A DNA stretch of 64,000 nt, from positions 37,492,661-37,556,660 of the forward strand of contig BTRK01000002.1 of NCBI GenBank assembly GCA_036245805.1, written 5' to 3'. A program made the translations under genes and the position numbers. The notes below the pieces were generated by a model. The model saw only the letters and a list, made by a program, of their open reading frames with translations, had not been told where the DNA came from and did not search any database. The stretch is from Pristionchus mayeri. Lineage: Eukaryota; Nematoda; Chromadorea; Rhabditida; Neodiplogasteridae. This document shows positions 54,925-64,000 of this stretch, in pieces; the stretch's first letter is position 1, and the number at the start of each line of letters is the position of its first letter.

Positions 54925-55336
54925 TTGTGTTTTTTTGTATTGCCTCATTTTTAAATGTGTACTGATCCAGTAAATGCACTATTCTTTATTTATCGTGCAT
55001 ACCTGGGGTATTTGATCATGTATAGAAAGTGCGAGCCGATGGGAGGAGGGGGGAGACAGAGGAAGAGCGTACATCTTCCGAATCGTGTGATGTTGCTACA
55101 TTGTTGCTTTCCCCTTCATTCGAGTGCTCTCAATCTACGAATTTCTCCTTCAGATATCCAGCCTAGATTAATTTTCGGCGGTATCATCTCATCCCTTGCG
55201 AGCATGCTTTGTCTCATCAGTTGACCTTCCTCTGCATTTCACAATACTGTTACATTCAACCATTGATGAACGTTTCCCTGCGTTGCAAACCCATTTTTGT
55301 GCATCAGAAAACGAAAATTATTCTCTTGTTTTCAGC
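54925..55336 (+). promoter_or_regulatory. 5' flank of glycine-rich gene, duplicate of 54040-54320
   Basis: Lies directly upstream of the ATG at 55337 and matches the 54040-54320 segment in block order. A shared promoter/leader is inferred from position only. Confidence 0.35.
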
Positions 55337-56797
55337 ATGGCCTCATCACTTAGTCTGATTAAGAAAGTCGATAGCTGGGAAGTTACGAAGGTGAATTCGT
55401 TTTGTCTTCACTTTTCAATTGTTCATCTTCCTTTCAGGCAGCTGTCGTATTTGCGCTGGCTCTCGATGCTCAAGAATTTGGATTTGCTATGAAGCAGGTA
55501 TTTCAAACCATTTCCTAATTAGTAGAATTCAAAATTCGTATAACTTTCTCTTCACTGAGTAATTCAGGTTTATAATGGCAGCTCCTTGCGCAATCCCGTG
55601 TGTGTCTCTGTGGGAGTCATTGGCGGATGGACAGGAGCCGCTTATTGTAAGATTTATCTTAATTTAAATATTTATAATGGACTTGGTGCATAGTTGAAAA
55701 CCTCAAAAATCGATTGTTTCACAGGTGCTGTGAAATGCATGTCGCTGTGTTCCAGTCCTTTGTCAGAGCACTCGACATTGCTAATCGGAGTTTCCTGTGG
55801 TACTTGCTTGAATGGATTATTCATACTACGATTGGTCCTGCACAATCCGCATGTTGCAGCAATTTAGTACTTTTAATCCAGGCGCGATGGGCTATTTCGG
55901 TGGACAATCTGTAGCGCGATTGCTGAGCGAAACAATTACTATAACCGGCGTTAAGATTTTTGGAGCCAAAGACGCAAAGATTTATGCAGAAAAAGACATG
56001 GACCCGCTTTCAAGCTTTCTGAACGGAGGTGAGCCTTGCTTTAGTTTAGAAAAATGAATATATCGGTTCTTCTCAATCGCTATTGTTGTCAGGTCTGCTT
56101 CTTCGGAGTCTGATTAGATCAACGTCGCTTTCCGCGCTGGTGAGAATACCTATCGATGCTTTCTATACATTAAAATTATGGATGAATAAGCTATGTGAAC
56201 ATTCTGAATTTAACGGATTGCTTGTTTCAGGGCTCGCTTCCCGTCGCCATTGTGTGGGATGCGTACGATATCGTCACAGCTGGTGTAAAGGTTGCTAAAA
56301 ATCTAGGAAATTGGAAGTTTTAAATTAGAACTCTTCAGCAATGACTGATCATGAACTATGATGGTTTTTCCGAACTGAAATTGGTTTTGAAGGACTTCAA
56401 GAACGGTACCAGGCAGAATATAATCGAAGCTGTGGCTGGAGTCGCTGGAGGCTGGGCTGGAACTTACTTTTGTTCGCATTCAGATCTGTCAATGCAATGC
56501 CCCTAGTCCAAATTCAGGCTGCAAATATTCGGCTAATATTTTTGACTTATGGCTGGGCGAAATCTACAATCTGCTACCTGGAACTTCAATACCATGCCAC
56601 TCATACAAGGAACTCAGTAATTCAATGCGGAATGTGGGACTGTTTTTGTTAGTCGGAGACTGTCTTGCCAGAACGGTGGGAGGTACGCGAACGCTTTTAC
56701 TATCAATTATAAAATTTCAATCATTTTAGGTACGATAGGATCTTCAGTTGGAGACTATTTGGCTCGTACTATTGCTTCCAAATTCATCACGAAATAA
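55337..56797 (+). CDS. Glycine-zipper-like protein with internally duplicated modules
   Basis: Exons 55337-55390 (MASSLSLIKKVDSWEVTK), 55438-55497 (AAVVFALALDAQEFGFAMKQ), 55568-55646 (SVGVIGGWTGAAY), 55882-56028 (MGYFGGQSVARLLSETI), 56093-56139, 56231-56290 (GSLPVAIVWDAYDIVTAGVK), 56393-56471 (EAVAGVAGGWAGTY), 56730-56797 (TIGSSVGDYLARTIASKFIT, stop). All GT-AG borders are in phase. The module [60-nt exon A-x-V-A-x-A-L-x-D-A + GG-W-GA/T-Y exon + G-xxxG-LAR exon] occurs twice, as does a T|G phase-1 junction. Hydrophobic glycine-spaced helices suggest membrane association or oligomer packing. Unknown family; no function assigned. Confidence 0.65.
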
Positions 56798-56945
56798 GTT
56801 GCCCTTTCGAAGGAGAGATGAGAAATCAGACGACCGAGGGAAAATAGAGGGCAAGGTGAATGGGAAGGAGTGAGAAGTTTCAGGATCATAGTGAATACAA
56901 ATGAACCAATTTCGAGAGTGAAATAGGTGCTATTCTAGAAAAGAA

Positions 56946-57160
56946 TTATTTAAATTTTCCCAGAGTTTTCTCGTGATTTTTTTTTTCTGTGTGTTCCTCA
57001 ATTCCAATTAGATCGTTCAGTCTGTGACGCGCCTTCATACATTTAGAGCAAACTTGAAAAACGTGCAATTGTCCATTTTTGTCTGCACAATTCCATTTCG
57101 CAATACATCTCTTCAGATTTATTTCACAACCAAACACACCATAATCTATTCGATCCGTTG
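56946..57160 (-). CDS. Possible Cys-rich terminal exon on minus strand
   Basis: After a TTGACAG acceptor near 57173 the frame reads TDRIDYGVFGCEINLKRCIA, then KWNCADKNGQLHVFQVCSKC, and ends HEKTLGKFK-stop at 56946. Cys spacing (C-x6-C-x5-C ... C-x2-C) hints at a disulfide or zinc-binding unit. It lies between two plus-strand glycine-rich genes. No upstream exon or family is recognised. Confidence 0.3.
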
Positions 57161-57260
57161 AAATGCCGCTGTCAAATTATGTCTAGCTTTATCAGCTAGT
57201 CGCTTAAAGGCGAGCTCACGCTATCAATCGCGCGTGTTTCACAATTCGATTCGACATTCC

Positions 57261-58164
57261 ATGGATTTATCTGTGAGTTGCTCCTCTTGACCTACCTACA
57301 GTATCCTCAAATACTGTGAAAATAGACTTTACAATATGTCGAGTATATTTCTACAATTCAGGGCGTCGTTTCTCCTTTCAAAGTCGTTACGCGAGTCGTT
57401 GGCGTGGGTGTTGTAAAGGTGATCTTTAAAAAAGTATATATTTTAAATATTTCTACAGGCCTGCGTTGCCGTTGCACTGGCTCGAGATGCGTTCGAAATC
57501 GGCTGCGCAGTGAAAGATGTAATGCAAAGGGAAATGAGTTAGTCACGCTAAAAAATCCCGGAAATGCAGGACTACAAAGCTGGGACGAGACACAAAACCG
57601 TGCATACGTCTGTAGCGGTCGCCGGCAGCTGGGTGGGCATGGGTGCAGGTGAGAGGGCTAATCTGTCATTGTTTGTCTTAGTCAATCTTAGCACCCGTAT
57701 AATCAAACTCAAAACTTCCGCACTCACGTGTTCAGGTGCAATTAGCGGTGTCCTGGCTGGTCGAAGCATGCCAGATGTCGGCGGACTACTTGGAGGGATC
57801 GCCGGAAGCACGTTTTACTAATTTTCATGTAGATAAATTACTTCTCGCGCGCTCACCTGATTTCCGATTCGCCGCTATTTCATGCCTTTTAGGCGTTGTC
57901 GGTGCTTACAGCGGCCGGTTTCTGGCTCGGAAAGTGGCAGAGATAACGTATCCAGAGCATGACGAGAGGAGGAAGAAGGTCGAGAAGGTGTGGAAGGAAA
58001 ATATAATCGAGTTGAAAAATCTGAAAAAAATACTTAATTTCAGAGCAGCTAAGTTGAACCCAAAGCACTCTACAGCAAACAAGATTATGAAGCGCTTTCA
58101 AGTTTTCCATTTTACCCAGATTTTCCAATTGATCTGTTGTTGTGCAACCACTGATTCCCGATAA
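57261..58164 (+). CDS. Glycine-zipper-like protein with two possible terminal exons
   Basis: Exons 57261-57272 (MDLS), 57362-57418 (GVVSPFKVVTRVVGVGVVK), 57459-57518 (ACVAVALARDAFEIGCAVKD), 57570-57648 (SVAVAGSWVGMGAG). Then either 57736-57822 (AISGVLAGRSMPDVGGLLGG ... stop) or 57893-58164 (VVGAYSGRFLARKVAEITYP, Lys/Glu-rich tail, stop at 58164). Both terminal exons follow AG acceptors in phase 1. The 60-nt third exon and the exon order match the neighbour at 55337-56797. Small hydrophobic glycine-rich product; the tail of the longer form may be intronic read-through after KK|GTCGAG. Function unknown. Confidence 0.6.
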
Positions 58165-58643
58165 ATGCATTAAACTGAAAGTTGTATTGAATTTCTGAAG
58201 TTTCGAATCAAGAGAGCAAACAAAGATCTCCTTGTCATTCACGTTGATGGCGTCTAAGCGCTTATCACTCGATTTCTCGCTCTCTCCACAATGCTCGAGA
58301 AGATTCAATGGAGCTGCACGACTTTAGTACGCTATTTTCCATGATTTAACGATTCTTTGTGCATATTTAATACTAAAAAACGCGTTTGTGTTTTCAATCT
58401 TTCCAAACAAGAAAATCCCCTAATACCAATAAAAATACATAAATTCAACGATTTTATGGCATTTTCAATCGATTCTCGCTCTTCACTTCGTCACGAGCAG
58501 CCTGGGGAGAGGATACTGGAGGGTAACCTAATTATTTTCTAACCATACTGAATCAACCATTTTTGTGATGTACGTGACGGTGTTCCAAGGAATTTCTTAG
58601 ATGCTGGACATTTTCGAAATATCAAAAAAACATTTGTTCTCAG
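58165..58643. other. No recognisable exon
   Basis: AT-rich spacer before the next glycine-rich exon; possible first-exon region of the gene at 58644 but no ATG/donor pair is convincing. Confidence 0.3.
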
Positions 58644-59605
58644 GCTTTGATAGCGCTCACGGCGACTACGGATGCATATGACGTCTGTGCGGTTATCAAA
58701 AAGGTTAATTGCTTTTCCTGGAAACTGCTTTCATTCTTTCCCACGCTCTCACAAGGGTGGTGTACAATGTTCTTGCTCAACATAAGTTCTTGTGCAATTT
58801 CTATTGTATTAGTGATAATGAAGGAGATCGCTTGCACTCTAATATCCGGGATTGGCACTTTCTGCGACAGCCATTCATTGGTTCGACGATCCAGCCTCGT
58901 AACTCCGCACATTTTCCTCATCATACTTCGTTGTACTACTATGAGTCGGTTGGTAATCTTTTTGGTCGGACTCCATAGTTCACTTCCGTATATATGTTTA
59001 TGACGGTTTGAACCGAAAACTCGAAAACTGAAATTTTGCCACTTTTTGGAGAAATTGTTTGTGTCTGCCGAACGAAGTGAAATAAATCCACAGGTACGAC
59101 AGTTTTCAAGCATCCCAATCATGCCTGAAATAATGACAAAGTAGCCCCGAACACAAGTCAAGCAACTTTGTGAAAACGGTAAAAATACCTTTTAACGAAA
59201 CTTTTAAGAAAAAATGAATCAACCTAATATTTCCAGCAGCTGAATTCGGTGCGTCTCTGGTCTCGAAAGTGCATCCGCTTGGAACAACCGTCGGAGGTTT
59301 TATTGGAGGTGAAAAGGCTCACAATTTGAAGTCTTTGTGCCAAAAAGGCGATGAAATCTTTCACATAGATTCCGAACAATTCCTTGTCCAAATTGGAAAA
59401 CCGAGAAAGTGTGATCACTACCACTACTACCACAAGAGTTCCATAATTTTCATTGCCAGATTAGGTCATCTCGCAGAAAGATATCTCGTATTTTCCCATT
59501 CCATGACATCCATTTTCAGCATCCATCGGTTCCCACATCGGTGGCGTCTTAACACGAACTGCTGCTGAGGAATTGTGGCCGGCACCCGAGGGCAAGATGG
59601 AATAA
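58644..59605 (+). pseudogene. Glycine-zipper-like gene split by LINE-derived insertion
   Basis: 60-nt exon 58644-58703 (ALIALTATTDAYDVCAVIKK) of the cluster's type, then a LINE fragment in reverse orientation, then exons about 59238-59308 (FGASLVSKVHPLGTTVGGFI) and 59520-59605 (SIGSHIGGVLTRTAAEELWP ... KME, stop) joined in phase 1. The usual middle exon is missing or displaced. The last two exons are repeated inverted at 62336-62704. It might still splice around the insertion; listed as broken. Confidence 0.5.
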
Positions 59606-60404
59606 ATTGACATTCAGGAATTGTTCTTGATGTGAAATTTCTCGTGATTTCATCATTTGCATCGTCGATACGTTGTTTGTTTGTAAAGTTGTCTTTTAAA
59701 CAAATGAAGAACTATCCACTTGGAGTCCTCATAGTGGTATGTGGTTTTGGGGGGGGGGGGGGGGTTGTGTGGTAAGGAACATATCAGGTTGTCTCAAAAG
59801 TTTCGCCCGATTTTACGAATTTTACATTTTGGCGTACCCTGCTCTTCAAACTCGATCAATCCTCATATATCCTTTTGTGATCGAAGAGTACTTGGATACT
59901 CTTTCGAACAAAAGTAATCACAGTTCTCTGCATTTAGAAATACAATCACAGCGAACCGCCAAATTTAGCGAAATTGATGATCAATCAAAACTTTTATTTA
60001 CTTATAGTTGAAATTCGAAGTGTGATATGGACAAACCTAACATACTTTTGTAAAGTGTGGTTAGTGGTCTTATCTTCGTGAAACCTAGACTGTGGTTGAT
60101 TAGCGTATCGTGCAGTCTTTGTTCATACAAATCACAAACCTGTGATATTTGATATATTTTAATTTAATTATTAGGTATTGTACACAGCGACTCGAAGACA
60201 GCGTGTGCGCGAGTACCAGGAAAAAATGAGATGGCGGTGATCCCATTAGGTGAATGCGGGATGCATTTGCTACAGATAGCAATAGCATTTCCACCTTTTC
60301 TGATTCGTAGTTCGTGGCCTTTTTAGTGCACTACAAACACTGCAATTGTTGCTATTTCGTGAAATTGTGTAAACTTCATTTTATAAATCGCATAGATAAT
60401 TCTT
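58826..60404. repeat. Left arm of 1.57-kb inverted duplication
   Basis: Near-identical reverse complement of 61546-63112. It contains a truncated LINE end (58826 to about 59000, minus), two glycine-rich gene exons, a G18 run near 59747 and a half mariner-type element from 59785. Outer edges differ from the right arm at 58826. Confidence 0.9.
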
Positions 60405-61545
60405 TTTGCGCTCGTCTCTCATGGCTATCCCTACCCCTGCGCCAGTCTAGAACACAGATGTAAACGCATTACCTTGGCCGGAAAATGTACGATCATGGTA
60501 GTTCGGAATTGTGATTGTGACTATCGAGGAGCGTGAGTGACGAAAGGAAAAAAAATCTTCGAGAATCGTTGAGACAAATTGCTTTTAAGCTTATGCGCGA
60601 TTGGTCACGAAGCGAATGTTTTCAGGAAATTTGCCATAGGATGCCGTCCAGCTATTAGGTTGTCTCAAAAGTTTTGGCCGATTTCATTTTTAAAGTTTTT
60701 TCTGGCCAACATTGATTTGTTGGAAATTCTTTTTTATACACGTAGGGGGTGTGTAAGTAGATTACAATCATATGTTTGAATAGATGCTAGTTCGCATATT
60801 ACGCGAGTAAATAAATAAAGTCTAGAAAACTCAGAAAATCACGATTTTTGGATATGCTTTGTTGGTCCCCAAAAATTTGAAAATGAGTTCACAACTGACT
60901 TTGCACATTTGAAGGGAGGCATATCTAGAGTTACCCTTTCAAATTATCTCAAAACATCGGGCATTCAAAATGTGCAGGAAGCGGAGGATTCGAAAAACGA
61001 CTGATTCCGATGATCAAATTTCGGCGTCTGGGTTTAGAAAAGTGCTGCTCTCGAACAGTTAGCTGCCGACCTCCCGAATTTAAATAGAATACTAACAACA
61101 AAAAAAACCCACAACAATTGAGGTAACTAGGTCAATCACAAAAGATCCAGAACTGTGAAATATCCGCGATCGGAAATGTAGCTAGTGCAAATTTTTGAAT
61201 AGGTACTCATCCCAAGTTGGTATAATATGGGGTTCTTATTAAAAGGCATCCATGAACATGACCACTAATCACACTTTACAAAAGTATGTTAGGTTTGTCC
61301 ATATCACACTTCGTATTTCAACTATAAGTAAATAAAAGTGTTGATTGATCATCAATTTCGCTAAATTTGGCGGTTCGCTGTGAGTGTATTTCTAAATGCA
61401 GAGAACTGTGATTACTTTTGTTCGAAAGAGTATCCACGTACTCTTCGATCACAAAAGGATATATGAGGATTGATCGAGTTTGAAGAGCAGGGTACGCCAA
61501 AATGTAAAATTCGTAAAATCGGGCGAAACTTTTGAGACAAGAATT
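60405..61545. other. Spacer of inverted duplication, mostly a mariner-type MITE
   Basis: 60657-61540 is bounded by AGGTTGTCTCAAAAGTTTTG and a TTTTGAGACAA end. Its right 280 bp (61258-61540) is the same unit as 61870-62158 and the inverse of 59786-60075, so three copies of this terminal unit exist. No transposase frame. Confidence 0.65.
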
Positions 61546-63112
61546 ATCTATGCGATTTATAAAATGAAGTTTACACAATTTCACGAAATAGCAACAATTG
61601 CAGTGTTTGTAGTGCACTAAAAAGGCCACGAACTACGAATCAGAAAAGGTGGAAATGCTATTGCTATCTGTAGCAAATGCATCCCGCATTCACCTAATGG
61701 GATCACCGCCATCTCATTTTTTCCTGGTACTCGCGCACACGCTGTCTTCGAGTCGCTGTGTACAATACCTAATAATTAAATTAAAATATATCAAATATCA
61801 CAGGTTTGTGATTTGTATGAACAAAGACTGCACGATACGCTAATCAACCACAGTCTAGGTTTCACGAAGATAAGACCACTAACCACACTTTACAAAAGTA
61901 TGTTAGGTTTGTCCATATCACACTTCGAATTTCAACTATAAGTAAATAAAAGTTTTGATTGATCATCAATTTCGCTAAATTTGGCGGTTCGCTGTGATTA
62001 TATTTCTAAATGCAGAGAACTGTGATTACTTTTGTTTGAAAGAGTATCCAAGTACTCTTCGATCACAAAAGGATATATGAGGATTGATCGAGTTTGAAGA
62101 GCAGGGTACGCCAAAATGTAAAATTCGTAAAATCGGGCGAAACTTTTGAGACAACCTGATATGTTCCTTACCACACAACCCCCCCCCCCCCCAAAACCAC
62201 ATACCACTATGAGGACTCCAAGTGGATAGTTCTTCATTTGTTTAAAAGACAACTTTACAAACAAACAACGTATCGACGATGCAAATGATGAAATCACGAG
62301 AAATTTCACATCAAGAACAATTCCTGAATGTCAATTTATTCCATCTTGCCCTCGGGTGCCGGCCACAATTCCTCAGCAGCAGTTCGTGTTAAGACGCCAC
62401 CGATGTGGGAACCGATGGATGCTGAAAATGGATGTCATGGAATGGGAAAATACGAGATATCTTTCTGCGAGATGACCTAATCTGGCAATGAAAATTATGG
62501 AACTCTTGTGGTAGTAGTGGTAGTGATCACACTTTCTCGGTTTTCCAATTTGGACAAGGAATTGTTCGGAATCTATGTGAAAGATTTCATCGCCTTTTTG
62601 GCACAAAGACTTCAAATTGTGAGCCTTTTCACCTCCAATAAAACCTCCGACGGTTGTTCCAAGCGGATGCACTTTCGAGACCAGAGACGCACCGAATTCA
62701 GCTGCTGGAAATATTAGGTTGATTCATTTTTTCTTAAAAGTTTCGTTAAAAGGTATTTTTACCGTTTTCACAGTTGCTTGACTTGTGTTCGGGGCTACTT
62801 TGTCATTATTTCAGGCATGATTGGGATGCTTGAAAACTGTCGTACCTGTGGATTTATTTCACTTCGTTCGGCAGACACAAACAATTTCTCCAAAAAGTGG
62901 CAAAATTTCAGTTTTCGAGTTTTCGGTTCAAACCGTCATAAACATATATACGGAAGTGAACTATGGAGTCCGACCAAAAAGATTACCAACCGACTCATAG
63001 TAGTACAACGAAGTATGATGAGGAAAATGTGCGGAGTTACGAGGCTGGATCGTCGAACCAATGAATGGCTGTCGCAGAAAGTGCCAATCCCGGATATTAG
63101 AGTGCAAGCGAT
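61546..63112. repeat. Right arm of 1.57-kb inverted duplication
   Basis: Mirror of 58826-60404. Beyond 63112 the LINE sequence continues uninterrupted, whereas the left arm breaks off, so the right arm holds the parental LINE junction. Confidence 0.9.
62336..62704 (-). pseudogene. Inverted copy of last two glycine-rich gene exons
   Basis: Carries the same two exons as 59238-59605 (FGASLVSKVHPLGTTVGGFI and SIGSHIGGVLTRTAAEELWP), with identical splice sites. No 5' exons on this side, so it is a non-functional duplicate. Confidence 0.6.
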
Positions 63113-63368
63113 GCAGAGAAAGTGGAACTGGGCAGCACGAATAGCATTGATCGATGACGACAGATGGACTACACGAGTGATGGAATGGACTCCCTACGAT
63201 CGAGTCCGTCCAATTGGAAGACCACGGACGAGATGGAGGGACGAATTCGTGCAACAACTGGGACCGAACTGGGATAGCGTGTGTAGAGACACCGTTGCTT
63301 GGAAGAATAGCATTTTCCACCAGGCCCAGACCTTGATCTTGGATAAATAGTAATAATAATAATAATAA
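62930..63368 (+). mobile_element. 3' end of RTE-type LINE with TAA-repeat tail
   Basis: The frame reads YGSELWSPTKKITNRLIVVQ, MMRKMCGVTRLDRR, then RKWNWAARIALIDDDRWTTR and GRPRTRWRDEFVQQLG and stops near 63348, followed by (TAA)6-7. The W-GH/AR-A...DDRWT...GRP-TRW series is the typical C-terminal tail of RTE/CR1-like LINE reverse transcriptases. The RT and endonuclease domains are absent (5' truncated). Confidence 0.8.
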
Positions 63369-63369
63369 G

Positions 63370-63470
63370 GGACTCCGCCCATACCAGTAATGGCCCGCGG
63401 TTTCCGCTGCTAGCTCAACATGTTCGCAGGGTGGCCGAAATGGTCGAGTCTTACGGAGCGGGTCTCTTAA
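63370..63470 (+). repeat. Copy of the 45949-46049 repeat next to LINE tail
   Basis: About 85 percent similar by eye to 45949-46049 and ends at the same GGTCTCTTAA. The LINE tail abuts its first base. Confidence 0.6.
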
Positions 63471-63689
63471 GATGCTTGTTCACTTTAAAGGAGGACTAAA
63501 GGCAAAGTTCAACTTTGGACCCATTCATAACCATAACCTAGCTCCTCTGAACGATTAAACGCTCCAAAAACTACATTAATATCTCGACTCTCAACAGGGT
63601 TATAATTAGTTGCCATGGACGCTCGAAGCTCAACTTGAAGCTTGAAGGATGTCAGGGAAGTGAGCGAATTAAAATAGCTGGAATATTTA

Positions 63690-63766
63690 TCAAAAGGCGG
63701 GAACCGAACCCGTAACCTTCCAATCATGTTACAGATGCCCTATCACTGAGCTATAGCTACCAATGG
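63690..63766 (-). tRNA. Degenerate tRNA or tRNA-derived SINE head
   Basis: Minus strand: D-arm TAGCTCAGTGATAGGGC (A-box), possible anticodon loop AACATGA (CAT), T-arm CGGGTTCGGTTCCCG (B-box, well paired). The acceptor stem does not pair and U33 is absent, so it is probably a pseudogene or SINE rather than a functional tRNA. Confidence 0.45.
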
Positions 63767-64000
63767 ACATCTACCTCCTATCTTTGGAGGGTGTAAACTA
63801 CCTCAAATGTTTTTATCGATGTGGCTACTTTGGCTTTAGTAATCATTTAACCACATCATACGCACATAATTAACACGTTATATAATCTATAGATATAGCT
63901 TACCTTCGAGGTGCAAGGAAGGGACAAGAGGGTCACCTTGAGAGCAGGCATCACATACTCGTATTCCTTTTCCCGTTCCACCTTAACAACGAAGCTCACA
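63767..64000. other. No recognisable feature
   Basis: A short stretch with ACCTTGAGAG and a TTCCTTTTCCCG block near the window end; it could be the edge of a gene beyond the window. Confidence 0.25.

Noticed and set aside
54539..54948. Leu/Ser/Phe-rich minus-strand frames
   Set aside because: They are the complement of a GA-rich low-complexity tract.

Overview
This is eukaryotic, AT-rich, intron-dense DNA and is best read as a rhabditid-type nematode. Introns are bounded by TTTCAG-like acceptors, there are expanded divergent paralog families including an F-box-like one, a nematode-style histidine acid phosphatase, and many mariner, foldback and LINE remnants. No prokaryotic gene organisation is present. 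The species cannot be named from the sequence.

Layout. 1-7.8 kb: a palindrome, then a broken Ty3/gypsy retrotransposon (probable LTR, pol on the minus strand) fused head-to-head to a second partial pol copy on the plus strand. 8-15.7 kb: mariner-type and palindromic elements and poorly coding DNA, with one small spliced gene end near 14 kb. 15.7-19.5 kb: a divergent pair of paralogs with matching exon sizes, both damaged. 20.2-36.6 kb: one minus-strand histidine acid phosphatase gene of 16 small exons, stretched to 16.4 kb by three transposons in its introns (1.3, 3.6 and 8.6 kb). 36.8-41 kb: a rearranged, partly inverted duplicate of material from 23.7-26 kb, with a second mariner copy. 42.6-48.9 kb: two more F-box-like genes, one with two palindromic MITEs in its introns. 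49-53.1 kb: foldback elements. 53.7-59.6 kb: a cluster of glycine-rich, zipper-like genes built from repeated 60-nt exons. 58.8-63.1 kb: a 1.57-kb inverted duplication around a 1.1-kb spacer, then a LINE 3' end and a tRNA-like sequence.

Most notable: the 8,624-bp unit at 26974-35597 has the termini and the 3-bp target duplication of the small palindromic MITEs found elsewhere in the window (42708-43162 and 43926-44412). It carries spliced fragments of at least three unrelated host genes: chaperonin CCT7, a STAR/KH RNA-binding protein and an AGAP-type PH domain. It sits inside an intron of the acid phosphatase gene, whose exons continue on both sides, so it looks like a Pack-type, gene-capturing transposon inserted as one piece.

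Almost every multi-exon gene here shows one or two single-base frame breaks. Either this is a decaying heterochromatin-like region or the assembly keeps uncorrected indels. This affects every 'pseudogene' call below.
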